In this document: positions 20,714 through 30,689 of the stretch, in pieces
How the letters are laid out: every line of letters begins with the position of its first letter
Position numbering within the stretch: the stretch's first letter is position 1
Assembly: GCF_003111685.1 (NCBI RefSeq)
Contig: NZ_CP022190.1
Location: 186,001-250,000 of the forward strand
Length of the DNA stretch: 64,000 bases
DNA from: Alloyangia pacifica
GTDB lineage: Bacteria; Pseudomonadota; Alphaproteobacteria; Rhodobacterales; Rhodobacteraceae
Direction of reading: 5' to 3'
Position numbers and translations under genes: made by a program
The notes under the pieces: model-generated
The model's database searches: none
What the model was told of the DNA's origin: nothing
What the model saw: the letters and a program-made list of their open reading frames with translations, nothing else

Positions 20714-20956
20714 ATGCCCCAACGTCTCCACCTCGTCTTCGGCGGCGAGCTCGTCACCCCCGAGAAGTCCGTCTTCAAGGACGTGAACGACATCCACATC
20801 GTCGGCATGTTCCCCGATTACGCCTCTGCCTACGACGCTTGGAAGGCCGAGGCGCAGCGCACCGTGGACAACGCCCACATGCGCTACTTCATCGCCCACA
20901 TCCACCGCCTGCGGGACGAGGAAACCGAGGTCTCCGCGACCGAAGAACTCGGCTGA
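20714..20956 (+). CDS. DUF4170 domain protein
   Basis: 80-residue soluble protein starting MPQRLHLVFGGELV, with AAAGGA about 9 nt upstream. The segments GMFPDYASAYDAWKAEAQ and RYFIAHIHRL are typical of the alphaproteobacterial DUF4170 family. Function unknown. It sits 5 bp before the Kdo transferase gene, so it likely belongs to the lipopolysaccharide core operon. The longer reading to 20657 is rejected. Confidence 0.85.
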   Translation: MPQRLHLVFGGELVTPEKSVFKDVNDIHIVGMFPDYASAYDAWKAEAQRTVDNAHMRYFIAHIHRLRDEETEVSATEELG

Positions 20957-20961
20957 CACCC

Positions 20962-22170
20962 ATGGCGCGCAGGCCGTTCTCCCTGTCGGCCTACATGGCC
21001 TATGCGCGTGGCCGCGGGGCGACGCCGGGCTCGGCGCCCCGCGCCCGGCCCGACGGGGCGCTGCTCTGGTTGCACGCCGGAGGCCCGGGCTCGGCCCGGG
21101 CCCTCTCGGCGCTGGCAACCCGGATGAAAATCCAGCGTCCCGAACTGGGGCTGCTGATCACCGGCGAGCCCGACCACGCGCCCGAGGGCGCTTTGCATGC
21201 CGATCTGCCCGGCGAGAGTCCGTCCGAGATCGCCGCCTTCGTCGCGCATTGGCGCCCGCAGCTCGGCTTCTGGACCGGGCAGGAGTTGCGCCCGGCGCTG
21301 CTGCAGAGGCTGCAACAGATCGGCACTCGGCTGGTGCTGCTCGACGCGCGCGACGCGCCCTGGACCAGCCCCGCGCCCAGCTGGGTGCCCGATCCCACCG
21401 CCGCGACGCTGCATTTTTTTGATCGCATCTGCCCGGTGGACGAGCCGGCCCGTCGTCGCCTCCGCCGCGCAGGGGTCGAGGAGAGCGTCATGCCGACGCT
21501 CGGTCCGCTCACCGACAGCGCCCCGCCGCTCGACTGCAACGAGAAGCTCTACGAGGAAATGGCCGGGGTGCTCACCGGCCGGCCAATCTGGCTCGCGGCG
21601 AAGCTGCGCAGCGCCCAGGAGGCCGAGGAGGTGCTCCACGCCCACAAGCGCGCCGTGCGCCTCGCGCACCGGCTGATGCTGGTTCTCGTGCCCGCCACCC
21701 ACGACCTGGCGCCCGCAGTGGCCGAGGTTGCCCGGGAGTCGGGGCTGCGCCTCTGCGCCTGGGAGGCGGGGGAGATGCCCGATGAGAACACCCAGGTGCT
21801 GGTCACCGAGGACGCCTCTGAGCTCGGGCTCTGGTACCGGCTTGCGCCGGTGGCCTTCCTTGGCGGTTCGCTGGTCAACGGCCACGGCGGCGAGGACCCT
21901 ATGGAAGCCGCCGCCCATGGCATCGCGCTGCTCTATGGGCCCAACGTTGGGCGCCACCTGCCCGCCTATTCGCTGCTGGCCGAGGCCGGTGCGGCGCGGA
22001 TCGTACGCGATTTCGACTCGCTCGCCGGGGCGCTCAGCCAGCTTGTGGCCCCCGACCGCGCCGCCGCCATGGCGCATGCGGGCTGGGACGTGATCACCCA
22101 GGGCGCAGAGCTGACCGACGAGATGATCGCTCTGGCCTGCGGCTGGCTCGACGAAGACGAGGTCGCCTGA
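20962..22170 (+). CDS. waaA: 3-deoxy-D-manno-octulosonic acid (Kdo) transferase
   Basis: Transfers Kdo from CMP-Kdo to the lipid A precursor at the inner membrane. 402 residues from the ATG at 20962. The N-terminal domain has [15 protein letters not shown]. The C-terminal GT-B-like end carries [22 protein letters not shown], the conserved Kdo transferase block with the G(G/H)-N-E/D pattern. It is somewhat shorter and more divergent than E. coli WaaA. The following lpxK start overlaps its stop by 1 nt (TGATG), which supports a lipid A role. Confidence 0.88.
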   Translation: MARRPFSLSAYMAYARGRGATPGSAPRARPDGALLWLHAGGPGSARALSALATRMKIQRPELGLLITGEPDHAPEGALHADLPGESPSEIAAFVAHWRPQLGFWTGQELRPALLQRLQQIGTRLVLLDARDAPWTSPAPSWVPDPTAATLHFFDRICPVDEPARRRLRRAGVEESVMPTLGPLTDSAPPLDCNEKLYEEMAGVLTGRPIWLAAKLRSAQEAEEVLHAHKRAVRLAHRLMLVLVPATHDLAPAVAEVARESGLRLCAWEAGEMPDENTQVLVTEDASELGLWYRLAPVAFLGGSLVNGHGGEDPMEAAAHGIALLYGPNVGRHLPAYSLLAEAGAARIVRDFDSLAGALSQLVAPDRAAAMAHAGWDVITQGAELTDEMIALACGWLDEDEVA

Positions 22171-23156
22171 TGCGCGCTCCTAGCTTCTGGCAGACGCCCC
22201 CGGGCGCCCCCGCCTGGCAGGCCCGCCTGCTCGCCCCGCTGGGCGCGCTCACCGCCCGCGCCACGGCGCGGCGGGTCGCCTCGGGACCGGGCGAGAGGGT
22301 TCCCGTGCCAGTGATCTGCGTCGGCAATATCAACGCCGGGGGCACCGGCAAGACCCCCACGGTGATCGCACTGCTGGAGAGGCTGCGCGAGGCCGGGGCA
22401 CATGTGGTTTCGCGCGGGCATGGCGGCAGCCTGACCGGCCCGGTGCAGGTGGACCCGCGCCGGCACAGCGCGGCAGAGGTTGGCGACGAACCGTTGCTGC
22501 TTGCCGCCTTCGGCCCGGTTTGGGTGGCGCGCGACCGCGCCGCCGGGGCGCGCGCCGCCGTTGCCGCGGGGGCCAAAATCATCATCCTCGACGACGGGCT
22601 GCAGAACCCGGCACTCGCCAAAGATCTCTCTATCGTCGTGGTGGATGCCCGATACGGCTTCGGCAACGGCCGCTGCCTGCCCGCCGGGCCGCTGCGCGAG
22701 CCGGTGAGCGCGGGGCTGAAGCGCGCCGACCTTCTGCTGTCGATCGGCGGGGCAGAGGCACAGCGCGGCTTCGACGCCCAATGGGGCAGCGCGATCTCCC
22801 TGCCTCGCCTGCGCGGCGCGCTGGAGCCGCTGCAGACCGGCATGGACTGGCAGGACCTTCCGGCGCTGGCCTTTGCCGGGATCGGTCATCCCGAGAAGTT
22901 CTTTGCCACGCTGAGGGGCCTTGGCGCGAATATCGTCCGGGCCGAGGCGCTGGACGATCACCAGCCCTTCACCACCGCGTTGCTGACCCGGCTGGAGCGC
23001 GAGGCGCAAATGCTGGGCGCGCAGCTCGTCACCACCGAGAAGGACGCCGCGCGCCTGCCCGAGTCCTTCCGCCCCAAGGTGCTGAGCCTGCCGGTACGCC
23101 TGCGGTTCAAGGAACCCGCGCCGCTGGACACTGCGCTGGCAACCCTCGGGCTGTGA
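22170..23156 (+). CDS. lpxK: Tetraacyldisaccharide 4'-kinase
   Basis: Phosphorylates the 4' position of the lipid A disaccharide at the inner membrane. 328 residues. The N-terminal hydrophobic region is followed by a P-loop, GGTGKTP, at 57-63. Further conserved blocks are [15 protein letters not shown] (the catalytic Asp region) and [11 protein letters not shown]. Start overlaps the waaA stop. Last gene of the forward run. Confidence 0.95.
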   Translation: MRAPSFWQTPPGAPAWQARLLAPLGALTARATARRVASGPGERVPVPVICVGNINAGGTGKTPTVIALLERLREAGAHVVSRGHGGSLTGPVQVDPRRHSAAEVGDEPLLLAAFGPVWVARDRAAGARAAVAAGAKIIILDDGLQNPALAKDLSIVVVDARYGFGNGRCLPAGPLREPVSAGLKRADLLLSIGGAEAQRGFDAQWGSAISLPRLRGALEPLQTGMDWQDLPALAFAGIGHPEKFFATLRGLGANIVRAEALDDHQPFTTALLTRLEREAQMLGAQLVTTEKDAARLPESFRPKVLSLPVRLRFKEPAPLDTALATLGL

Positions 23157-23211
23157 GGCCGATCATCGTTCTGCAGATGCTCCCGCCCGTGGCGTCCGGC
23201 GGCAAATACGA

Positions 23212-23238
23212 ACGCGGCGCCCGTGAAGAGCGCCGCGT
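23212..23238. terminator. Weak hairpin between convergent lpxK and aldehyde dehydrogenase
   Basis: A 9-bp inverted repeat, ACGCGGCGC / GCGCCGCGT, with a 9-nt loop between converging genes. There is no strong T tract, so termination strength is uncertain. Confidence 0.45.
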
Positions 23239-23266
23239 CATCCGTGTCTGCGAGTAGAGAAGCGGC

Positions 23267-24706
23267 TTACTCGGCGGCCCAGCCGCTGACCGACTTCACC
23301 TCGAGGAAGTCGAGGATGCCGAAGGATCCGCCCTCGCGGCCATTGCCCGACTGCTTCATGCCGCCGAAGGGCGCGCCCGCAGCGCGACCGGTGCCGTTGG
23401 TTTGAACCATGCCCGAGCGCAGCAGACGGCTCAAACGGTTGACCCGCGCCGCATCGGAGCTCTGGACGTAGTTGGTCAGCCCGTAAGGCGTGTCATTGGC
23501 GACGCGCACCGCTTCTTCCTCGGTATCGAACTTCATCACCGAAAGCACCGGGCCGAAAATCTCCTCGCGGGCGATGGTCATCTCCGGGGTCACGTCGGCA
23601 AAAACCGTCGGGCGCACGTAAAAGCCCTTGTTGAGCCCCTCGGGACGGCCAAGTCCGCCGGCCACCAGCCGCGCACCCTCGTCGATGCCCTTCTGGATGA
23701 GGTCCTGAATTTTGCTCCACTGGCTCTGGTTGACCACCGGGCCGATATGATCGCCTTCCTGCTGCGGATCGGCAACCTTCACCGCCTCTGCGGCCTGCGC
23801 CGCCTGCTCGACCGCCGTGTCGTAGAAGGGCGCCTCGACGATCATCCGCGACGGCGCGTTGCAGCTCTGGCCGGAGTTTTCCATCATGTGCAGAACGCCG
23901 CGCTTCACCGCCTCGGGGTCGGCGTCCGCGAAGACGAGGTTCGCGCCCTTGCCACCGAGCTCGAGGTGCACGCGCTTCAGCGTGTCGGCAGCGGCCTTCG
24001 AGATTGCCCGCCCGGCGCGGGTCGAGCCGGTGAAGCTGACCATGTCCACGTCCACATGCGACGACAGCTGCGAGCCGACACCGGCCCCGTCGCCGTTGAC
24101 GAGATTGAAGACGCCCTTGGGGAAGCCGGCTTCATGCATCATCTCGGCAAAGAGGATGGCGTCGAGCGGGCTTTCCTCGGAGGGTTTCAGCACCATGGTG
24201 CAGCCGGCCACTGCAGCGGCGCCGACCTTCAGCGTGACCTGGTTCATCGGCCAGTTCCACGGGGTGATCAGCGCCGCGACCCCGACTGCCTCGTGGATGA
24301 TCCGGTGCTCGGGAAGGTCTTCGCGCAGGGAATGCTCAAAGGGGAATTCCTTGGCGGCGCGGATGAAGTTGGTGAGGTGGAAGGTGCCGGCCCCGACCTG
24401 ATCCGCGCGCGACAGCGAGATCGGCGCGCCCATCTCGAGCGTCATCGCCTGCGCCATTTCCTCGGCGCGCGCCTTGTAGACCTCGAGCAGCTTCTCGACG
24501 TAGCCGATGCGCTCGGCGACCGGGGTCGCCATCCAGCCCGGCAGCGCCGCCTTGGCGGCGGCGACGGCGGCATCCGTGTCGGCCTGATCTCCCAGCGAGA
24601 TGATCGCGCAGGGCTCTTCGGTGGCAGGGTTGATCACCGCGTGATCGCGCGGCTTGGCCGGGTCCACCCATTGGCCGTCGATGTAGAACTGGCGCTTCTC
24701 GATCAT
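23267..24706 (-). CDS. NAD(P)-dependent aldehyde dehydrogenase
   Basis: 479 residues from the ATG at 24706, with GGAGA about 7 nt upstream. Catalytic general base E249 is in LELGGKGANL and nucleophile C282 in NSGQSCNAPSR. The oxyanion asparagine is N151 in TPWNWP. SFTGSTRAG forms the cofactor loop. It belongs to the broad ALDH superfamily; the substrate cannot be told from sequence. It stands alone, divergent from a peroxiredoxin gene, which might point to detoxification of reactive aldehydes, but that is inference. Confidence 0.92.
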   Translation of the reverse strand: MIEKRQFYIDGQWVDPAKPRDHAVINPATEEPCAIISLGDQADTDAAVAAAKAALPGWMATPVAERIGYVEKLLEVYKARAEEMAQAMTLEMGAPISLSRADQVGAGTFHLTNFIRAAKEFPFEHSLREDLPEHRIIHEAVGVAALITPWNWPMNQVTLKVGAAAVAGCTMVLKPSEESPLDAILFAEMMHEAGFPKGVFNLVNGDGAGVGSQLSSHVDVDMVSFTGSTRAGRAISKAAADTLKRVHLELGGKGANLVFADADPEAVKRGVLHMMENSGQSCNAPSRMIVEAPFYDTAVEQAAQAAEAVKVADPQQEGDHIGPVVNQSQWSKIQDLIQKGIDEGARLVAGGLGRPEGLNKGFYVRPTVFADVTPEMTIAREEIFGPVLSVMKFDTEEEAVRVANDTPYGLTNYVQSSDAARVNRLSRLLRSGMVQTNGTGRAAGAPFGGMKQSGNGREGGSFGILDFLEVKSVSGWAAE

Positions 24707-24875
24707 ATTGGTCTCCGTTGGTCTGTCTTTGAGTCGGAATTTGATCAAATTATTTCTGGCGGCAGAGTGTCACCGCGCCGCGACCTCCGCAAGCGGGCTC
24801 TTTACATCGTGGGTCCGGCCCGTATCTATTTCGCGAGACCCCAAGCCGATCAGTCGGACAGGAAAGGATATTCCC

Positions 24876-25529
24876 ATGGCTCTGCGCATCAACGACACCA
24901 TTCCGAACCTTCACGTGACCACCGATCAGGGCGAATATGACCTGCACGACTGGATCGGCGACAGCTGGGCGATCCTCTTCTCGCACCCCAAGGACTTCAC
25001 CCCGGTCTGCACCACCGAGTTCGGCGCCGTGGCGCAGCTCTCGGACGAATGGGCCAAGCGTGGCACAAAGGTGATGGGCATCTCGGTTGACGGCGTTGCC
25101 GAGCACAAGAAGTGGAAGGGCGACATCGAGGCAGTTGCCGGGGCCGAGGCCGGGTTCCCGATCATCGCCGACGATGGGCTCGAGGTCGCCAAGGCGCTCG
25201 ACATGCTCCCCGCCGACGCCTACCTGCCCGACGGCCGCACCCCGGCCGACAGCGCCACCGTGCGCTCGGTCTTCATCATCGCGCCGAACAAGAAGGTGCA
25301 GCTGATGATGACCTACCCGATGTCGGTGGGCCGCAACTTCGCCGAGGTGCTGCGCGCACTCGATGGACTGCAGCGCACCTACGAGCAGCCGCTCGCCACC
25401 CCCGCCAACTGGGAGGTCGGCCAGGACGTGATCGTCGCCCTGTCGCTGAACGACGAGCAGGCCTCCGAGAAATACGGCGCGCTCGACATCAAACTGCCCT
25501 ACCTGCGCTTCGCCAAGAACCCGGAGTGA
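24876..25529 (+). CDS. 1-Cys peroxiredoxin (Prx6 type)
   Basis: Thiol peroxidase that reduces hydrogen peroxide and organic peroxides. 217 residues from the ATG at 24876, with AGGAAAGGA upstream. The peroxidatic cysteine is C45 in DFTPVCTTEFG. The long C-terminal domain (EQPLATPANW, LPYLRFAKNPE) is typical of the Prx6 branch. No resolving Cys is apparent. The longer frame to 24708 runs through the divergent promoter and is rejected. Confidence 0.94.
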   Translation: MALRINDTIPNLHVTTDQGEYDLHDWIGDSWAILFSHPKDFTPVCTTEFGAVAQLSDEWAKRGTKVMGISVDGVAEHKKWKGDIEAVAGAEAGFPIIADDGLEVAKALDMLPADAYLPDGRTPADSATVRSVFIIAPNKKVQLMMTYPMSVGRNFAEVLRALDGLQRTYEQPLATPANWEVGQDVIVALSLNDEQASEKYGALDIKLPYLRFAKNPE

Positions 25530-25570
25530 TCCGGCGCGCGGCCCGACGCGGCCGCCGTTGCAAATGACCG

Positions 25571-25605
25571 ACACCCGCCGGACCTCCGGCGGGTGTCTTC
25601 GTTTC
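25571..25605 (+). terminator. Terminator after the peroxiredoxin gene
   Basis: A 12-bp stem, ACACCCGCCGGA / TCCGGCGGGTGT, with a 2-nt loop, followed by CTTCGTTT. Confidence 0.75.
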
Positions 25606-25763
25606 GGGAGCCCTGCGGCCCGCGGGCAACCAACGCCGAACGCATATCCGGTGACCGAGGCTTGCCGCGGGGAGTGCCTTTCGCGGGGGCAACCTGCTAA
25701 ACTCGCGGCATAGCGATCCGAAGACTTTTAGCCCTTTGAAAAACATATTTTTACGAGGTCCGC

Positions 25764-27362
25764 ATGCCGCGCGCGATCCTGCCGTTTCTCCGTATTCTCC
25801 TTGTCTTGCTGATGGGTCACGCCGCCACAGATCTGGCCGCGCAAGAAACCGCCGATGCTCCGGCGCCCACCGAGAGCAGCCAAGCCGAGAGCCCACCCTC
25901 CCCCGCCGAAGAGGCCATCGACAGCGCCGAGAAACGCGCCCGACAGGCGATCACGTCGAGCCAGCAGGTGATCGGCGCGAAGGGTGCGGCAGACGCTCCG
26001 CTGGCAGCCCAAAGCGATGCGGAGCTGATCGCCGCGCTGACCGACCCTTCCATCCCTTCGGAAGAGCTTGCCATCCGCGCGTTGCCCCTGACCGCCGAGG
26101 AGATGGGACAGCTTGCGCTGGCGTGGCAGAACATGGCCAAGGGCATGACCAAGGCGGTGGTCGAAGAGCAGCTCGCCGTGCTCGCCAAGGAAAGCGCGGG
26201 CGAGACGGAGGTGCCGCGCGAGCGGCTGACGCAACTGGTGGAGATGCGCAACAACGCCTTCGAAAACCTCTCGACCGTGGTCGACGGTTTCGAAGCCAAG
26301 GGTGGCGACGCCGCCGAGGTCGCGAAGTTCCGCGCCTACCGCGCCGCGATCCACGTCGACGAGACCCAGCGCGCCGATTGGCGCACCCTGTTGGCACAGG
26401 CGGTGAACTGGGCGACGGACGAGGATGGCGGCATCAAGCTGGCGCTACGCGCCGCGGTGATCATCGGCGCGCTGCTGGCTTTGATGATCATCGCCCGAAC
26501 GGTTCGCGGCGTGGCGCGGCGCGGACTGTCACGGGTGCCGGACCTGTCGAAGCTGCTGCAGGCTTTCATCGTAATGGGGATCTACTGGCTGACCATCGCC
26601 TTCGGGCTGATGATCGTGCTCAGCGCCCTTGGGATCGACGTGACGCCACTCTTCGCGTTGGTCGGCGGGGCCTCCTTCATCATCGCCTTTGCCATGCAGG
26701 ACACGCTGGGCAACCTCGCCGCGGGGTTGATGATCATGATCAACCGCCCCTTCGACGAAGGCGATTACGTCACCGTCGCCGGCACCGGCGGCACGGTGAA
26801 ATCCGTTTCGATCGTCTCGACCACCGTGGTCACCCCCGACAATCAGGTCATCGTCATCCCGAACTCGAAGGTCTGGGGCGATGTCATCACCAACACAACC
26901 GCCAGTGACACCCGCCGCGTCGATCTGACCTTCGGCATCGGCTATGGCGACTCGATCGAAAAGGCCCAGGAGGTGCTCGAGCAGGTGGTCGCCGAGCACC
27001 CGCTGATCCTCGACGATCCGGCGCCGGTGATCCGGGTCAACGCACTGGGGGCAAGCTCGGTGGATTTCGTCTGCCGTCCTTGGACCAAGGTCGACGACTA
27101 CTGGACGGTCTACTGGGATCTCACAAGGCAAGTGAAAGAGGCCTTCGACCGCGAGGGGATCTCGATCCCCTTCCCGCAGGCCGACATGCACGTCCATATG
27201 GCCGCGCCCGCCGCCCTGCCCTTCGGCGACGCGGGCAAGGGGACAGCGGGCAAGCCCGCCGACAAAGCTCCAGACGAAGGCGAGCCCTATTACGCCCGCG
27301 AGGACCGGGTGACCTCGTTCCGTGCCGGCGACGAGGGGCACGACGAAGAGACCGATACTTGA
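25764..27362 (+). CDS. MscS-type mechanosensitive channel with periplasmic N-terminal domain
   Basis: 532 residues. The signal peptide ends near residue 27 (ATDLAAQ). About 195 residues of helical, probably periplasmic sequence follow. Three membrane segments are visible at about 226-246, 264-290 and 294-318. The MscS pore helix region reads FALVGGASFIIAFAMQDTLGN, followed by the cytoplasmic beta domain (NRPFDEGDYVTVAG, VIPNSKVWGDVITN). The C-terminal tail is charged. Larger than MscS itself, like MscS paralogues with extra periplasmic domains. Role: release of solutes on osmotic downshock, by family. Confidence 0.92.
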   Translation: MPRAILPFLRILLVLLMGHAATDLAAQETADAPAPTESSQAESPPSPAEEAIDSAEKRARQAITSSQQVIGAKGAADAPLAAQSDAELIAALTDPSIPSEELAIRALPLTAEEMGQLALAWQNMAKGMTKAVVEEQLAVLAKESAGETEVPRERLTQLVEMRNNAFENLSTVVDGFEAKGGDAAEVAKFRAYRAAIHVDETQRADWRTLLAQAVNWATDEDGGIKLALRAAVIIGALLALMIIARTVRGVARRGLSRVPDLSKLLQAFIVMGIYWLTIAFGLMIVLSALGIDVTPLFALVGGASFIIAFAMQDTLGNLAAGLMIMINRPFDEGDYVTVAGTGGTVKSVSIVSTTVVTPDNQVIVIPNSKVWGDVITNTTASDTRRVDLTFGIGYGDSIEKAQEVLEQVVAEHPLILDDPAPVIRVNALGASSVDFVCRPWTKVDDYWTVYWDLTRQVKEAFDREGISIPFPQADMHVHMAAPAALPFGDAGKGTAGKPADKAPDEGEPYYAREDRVTSFRAGDEGHDEETDT

Positions 27363-27366
27363 GCGA

Positions 27367-28989
27367 TCAGAGGTTGAAGTCGTAGACCCCGCCCCGGCGG
27401 CGCGGGATCGACTGGCGCTCTATCATCCGACGGGTGTGCGGGCGCTCGGCCCCCCGGTGCAGCGCCATCAGCCGTTCGAAAGTGCCGCCGTCAGCCTTGG
27501 TCCGGCGGGTGTTGTGGCGGATGTATTCGACCCAGGTCGGCACGTGATAGGTCTCTTCCCAGATCCGCGGATCCTCGAGGTCGCGCATCAGAACCCAGTT
27601 CTGCGCGCCGTCGCGGATCCGCACCCGCCGCCGCTCGGCCATGATGGCGAGGAACTGCGGCACGTCCTCCGGGTCGATCTCGAACTGCGTCACGGCGACG
27701 ATGGGGCCGCTGCGCAGCTTCAGGTCGAGCTGCAGCGCCGGCTCCTTGAACAGGTCGAGCGGCGAGAGGTCGAGGTCGCTGTACTCGGGCAACGGCATCT
27801 TGAGCCCGACCAGCGCCGCCACCGCCAGCAGGCAGGCCGCGCCCCCAAGTGCCACGCCGAGGCCCCAGCCATCGGAGACCGAGCCCCAGACCCAGCTGCC
27901 CGCCGCCATGCCGCCGAAGCTGGCCGACTGGTAGAGCGCGATGGCCCGGCCTACCACCCAGCGCGGGGTCGAGAGCTGCACCGTCACGTTGAGCAGCGAG
28001 AGCGCCACCGTCCAGGCCATGCCGTTGAGCAGCAGCGCCGGAAGGCAGGCCCAGAGAGTCGGTGCCACCGCCAGGATCGCCGTGCCGACCATCGCGGCGG
28101 CGGCGGCGAAGCGCACCAGGTGCTCGTTGTCGAAATGGTCCCGCAGCCGGGCATTGTTGAGCGCCCCGATCACCGCGCCGACGCCGAAGCAGCCCAGCAT
28201 GATGCCGAAGGTCGAGGCGTCTCCGCCCAGCCTTTCGTGCGCCACCAGTGGCAGCAGCGAGAGCACCGCCACCGAGCCGAAGCCGAAGAGGAAGGCGCGG
28301 CCCATGACGTTCATCAGGTTTGGCGACATGGCAACATAGCGCAGCCCCGAGCCAACCGCGAACCGCATGGGTTCGGGTGGCAGCTTGCTGTCGGGCGGTG
28401 GCGACTTCCACCGCCAGAGCACGGCGATCATCGGCAGGTAGCTGACGGCGTTGAGCGCGAAGGCCGCGGCGGCCCCTGCGGCCGCGACGATGATGCCGCC
28501 GATCGCCGGGCCGATCGAGCGCATGGCGTTGAACGCCATCGAATTGAGCGTCACCGCAGAGGGCAGGTCATTGCGCGGCACGATATCCCCAAGCGAGGCC
28601 TGCCACGACGGGTTGAAGAAGGTCGATCCGGTGCCGATCAGGAAGGTCAGCACCAGCAGCAGCCAAGGCGTCAGCATATCGAGCCAGGCCAGCGCGCAGA
28701 GCAGCGAGGCCGAGGCCATCATGAAGAGCTGCGCCCCGATCATCACCCGGCGGCGGTCGAAATTGTCCGCGAGCGTCCCGGCAAAGACGGCAAAGAGCAT
28801 GGTCGGCACCGTCACCCCCGCCTGCACCAGCGCGACCATGGCATCGCTGTCCGAGATCTGCGTCATCGTCCAGCCCGCGCCGACCGACTGCACCAGCGTG
28901 CCAAGGTTCGAGGCCATGGAGGCGGTCCAGCGTGCCCGGAAGGCGGGGATGCGCAGGACGGTGAGGGGCGACGCGGATTTGGTGGGCAT
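27367..28989 (-). CDS. MFS transporter with C-terminal soluble domain (MFS_3/EntS-like)
   Basis: 540 residues from MPTKSASPLTVLR at 28989. About twelve hydrophobic segments, with the MFS loop signature GTLADNFDRRRVMIGAQ between helices 2 and 3. A soluble region of about 120 residues after the last helix (EDVPQFLAIMAERRRVRIRDGAQNWVLMRD, with ETYHVPTWVEYIRHN) is the hallmark of the MFS_3 family, which includes the enterobactin exporter EntS. Substrate unknown. The longer start at 29157 would extend into the glyA terminator region. Confidence 0.86.
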   Translation of the reverse strand: MPTKSASPLTVLRIPAFRARWTASMASNLGTLVQSVGAGWTMTQISDSDAMVALVQAGVTVPTMLFAVFAGTLADNFDRRRVMIGAQLFMMASASLLCALAWLDMLTPWLLLVLTFLIGTGSTFFNPSWQASLGDIVPRNDLPSAVTLNSMAFNAMRSIGPAIGGIIVAAAGAAAAFALNAVSYLPMIAVLWRWKSPPPDSKLPPEPMRFAVGSGLRYVAMSPNLMNVMGRAFLFGFGSVAVLSLLPLVAHERLGGDASTFGIMLGCFGVGAVIGALNNARLRDHFDNEHLVRFAAAAAMVGTAILAVAPTLWACLPALLLNGMAWTVALSLLNVTVQLSTPRWVVGRAIALYQSASFGGMAAGSWVWGSVSDGWGLGVALGGAACLLAVAALVGLKMPLPEYSDLDLSPLDLFKEPALQLDLKLRSGPIVAVTQFEIDPEDVPQFLAIMAERRRVRIRDGAQNWVLMRDLEDPRIWEETYHVPTWVEYIRHNTRRTKADGGTFERLMALHRGAERPHTRRMIERQSIPRRRGGVYDFNL

Positions 28990-29154
28990 TTGGCTCGGGG
29001 GCTGGTCGCCGGCCCGTGGAAGCGACGGAAGCGGAAGGGCCTGCAGCCAAGGTAGAGCCGGTTTTCGCTGCGTCGCCAAGGGGGCGGCGGAAAAATAGAT
29101 GCCGGGCGCATGTATTTGCCGAGGGGACCCGCCCGACGGACCCGGGGAGTCGAA

Positions 29155-29185
29155 CAAAAGAAAAGGGCGGGCCTTTGGCCCGCCC
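29155..29185 (-). terminator. Intrinsic terminator of glyA
   Basis: A 9-bp stem, GGGCGGGCC / GGCCCGCCC, with a 3-nt loop (29165-29185). On the minus strand it is followed by TTTTCTTTTG. Confidence 0.8.
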
Positions 29186-29209
29186 CTCAGTCTCTCACCG
29201 AACCGACGC

Positions 29210-30505
29210 TCAGAGCGTCGGGTAGATCGGGAAGTCCTTGAGGAACGCCTCGACCTCGGCCTTCACCTTGGCCTCGACCTCGGCATTGCCGTCCTCACCG
29301 TTGCCCGCCAGCCCGTCGACGACCTCGATGATCCAGTCGGCGATCTTGCGGAACTCGGCTTCCTTGAAGCCGCGGGTGGTGCCGGCGGGCGAGCCGAGGC
29401 GGATGCCCGAGGTCACGGTCGGCTTTTCCGGGTCGAACGGCACGCCATTCTTGTTGCAGGTGATATGCGCGCGGCCGAGGGCTTTCTCGGTGGCGTTGCC
29501 CTTCACACCCTTGGGGCGCAGGTCGACCAGCACCACGTGGGTGTCGGTGCCATGGGTCACAGTGTCGAGCCCGCCCTTGATCAGCTGGTCCGACAGCGCC
29601 TGAGCGTTGGCAATGACCTGCTTGGCGTAATCCTTGAACTCGGGGCGCAGCGCCTCGCCGAAGGCAACGGCCTTGCCGGCGATGACATGCATCAGCGGGC
29701 CGCCCTGGATGCCGGGGAAGATCGCCGAGTTGACCTTCTTGGCGATGGTCTCGTCATTGGTCAGGATCATGCCGCCGCGCGGGCCGCGCAGGGTCTTGTG
29801 GGTGGTGGTGGTGGCCACATGCGCGTGCGGGAACGGCGAGGGGTGCTCACCGCCGGCCACAAGGCCCGCGAAATGCGCCATGTCGACCATCAGGTAGGCG
29901 CCGACGCTGTCGGCGATCTCGCGCATCTTGGCGAAATCGATCTGGCGCGGGATGGCCGAGCCGCCGGCGACGATCAGCTTGGGCTTGTGCTCGTTGGCCA
30001 GCTCCTGAACCTGGTCGTAGTCCAGCAGATTGTCCTGCTTGCGCACGCCGTATTGCACGGCGTTGAACCATTTGCCCGACTGGTTGGGCTTGGCGCCATG
30101 GGTCAGGTGACCACCCGCGTCGAGGCTCATGCCGAGGATCGTGTCGCCGGGCTGGATCAGCGCCTGATAGACACCCTGGTTGGCCTGGGAGCCGGAGTTC
30201 GGCTGCACGTTGGCGAACTCGCAGCCGAAGAGCTGCTTGGCGCGGTCGATGGCGAGGTTCTCTGCCACGTCGACCCAGTCACAGCCGCCGTAGTAGCGCT
30301 TGCCCGGGTAGCCTTCGGCATATTTGTTGGTCATCACCGAGCCCTGCGCCTGCATGACGGCGCGCGAGACGATGTTCTCGGAGGCGATCAGCTCGATCTC
30401 GTCGCGCTGGCGGCCAAGCTCGCCGGTGATGGACGCGAAGAGTTCGGGATCGCGGGAGGAAAGCTCTTCGGTGAAAAAGCCGGTGTCGCTGGGCGCGGCG
30501 GTCAT
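29210..30505 (-). CDS. glyA: Serine hydroxymethyltransferase
   Basis: PLP enzyme that interconverts serine and glycine and supplies one-carbon units on tetrahydrofolate. 431 residues. The PLP lysine is K237 in [31 protein letters not shown] and [14 protein letters not shown] are further family blocks. Divergent from nadK with 184 bp between them. No riboswitch-like structure was recognised in the leader. Confidence 0.97.
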   Translation of the reverse strand: MTAAPSDTGFFTEELSSRDPELFASITGELGRQRDEIELIASENIVSRAVMQAQGSVMTNKYAEGYPGKRYYGGCDWVDVAENLAIDRAKQLFGCEFANVQPNSGSQANQGVYQALIQPGDTILGMSLDAGGHLTHGAKPNQSGKWFNAVQYGVRKQDNLLDYDQVQELANEHKPKLIVAGGSAIPRQIDFAKMREIADSVGAYLMVDMAHFAGLVAGGEHPSPFPHAHVATTTTHKTLRGPRGGMILTNDETIAKKVNSAIFPGIQGGPLMHVIAGKAVAFGEALRPEFKDYAKQVIANAQALSDQLIKGGLDTVTHGTDTHVVLVDLRPKGVKGNATEKALGRAHITCNKNGVPFDPEKPTVTSGIRLGSPAGTTRGFKEAEFRKIADWIIEVVDGLAGNGEDGNAEVEAKVKAEVEAFLKDFPIYPTL

Positions 30506-30689
30506 GGGCAGTCTCCGGGGGTCAAGGATTCGAGTTCCGGCGCCTGAGTACTTGAAAGCGCGCGTAACGCAAAGATGTCAAAGCGACAGCTTGCGTTTCT
30601 CCACCGGCGTCTCTGGCGGCGAAGGAAAACTTGTGATTGTTTCGGAACATCCCGGACGGGACAGGAAACCGCAGGACCGCCACGACAGC

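Noticed and set aside
27322..30547. Plus-strand frames of 577 and 482 codons opposite the MFS gene and glyA
   Set aside because: Antisense shadows; the glyA and MFS assignments on the minus strand are secure.
30506..30689. Glycine or other riboswitch upstream of glyA
   Set aside because: No recognisable aptamer pattern or terminator/antiterminator pair in this 184-bp stretch.
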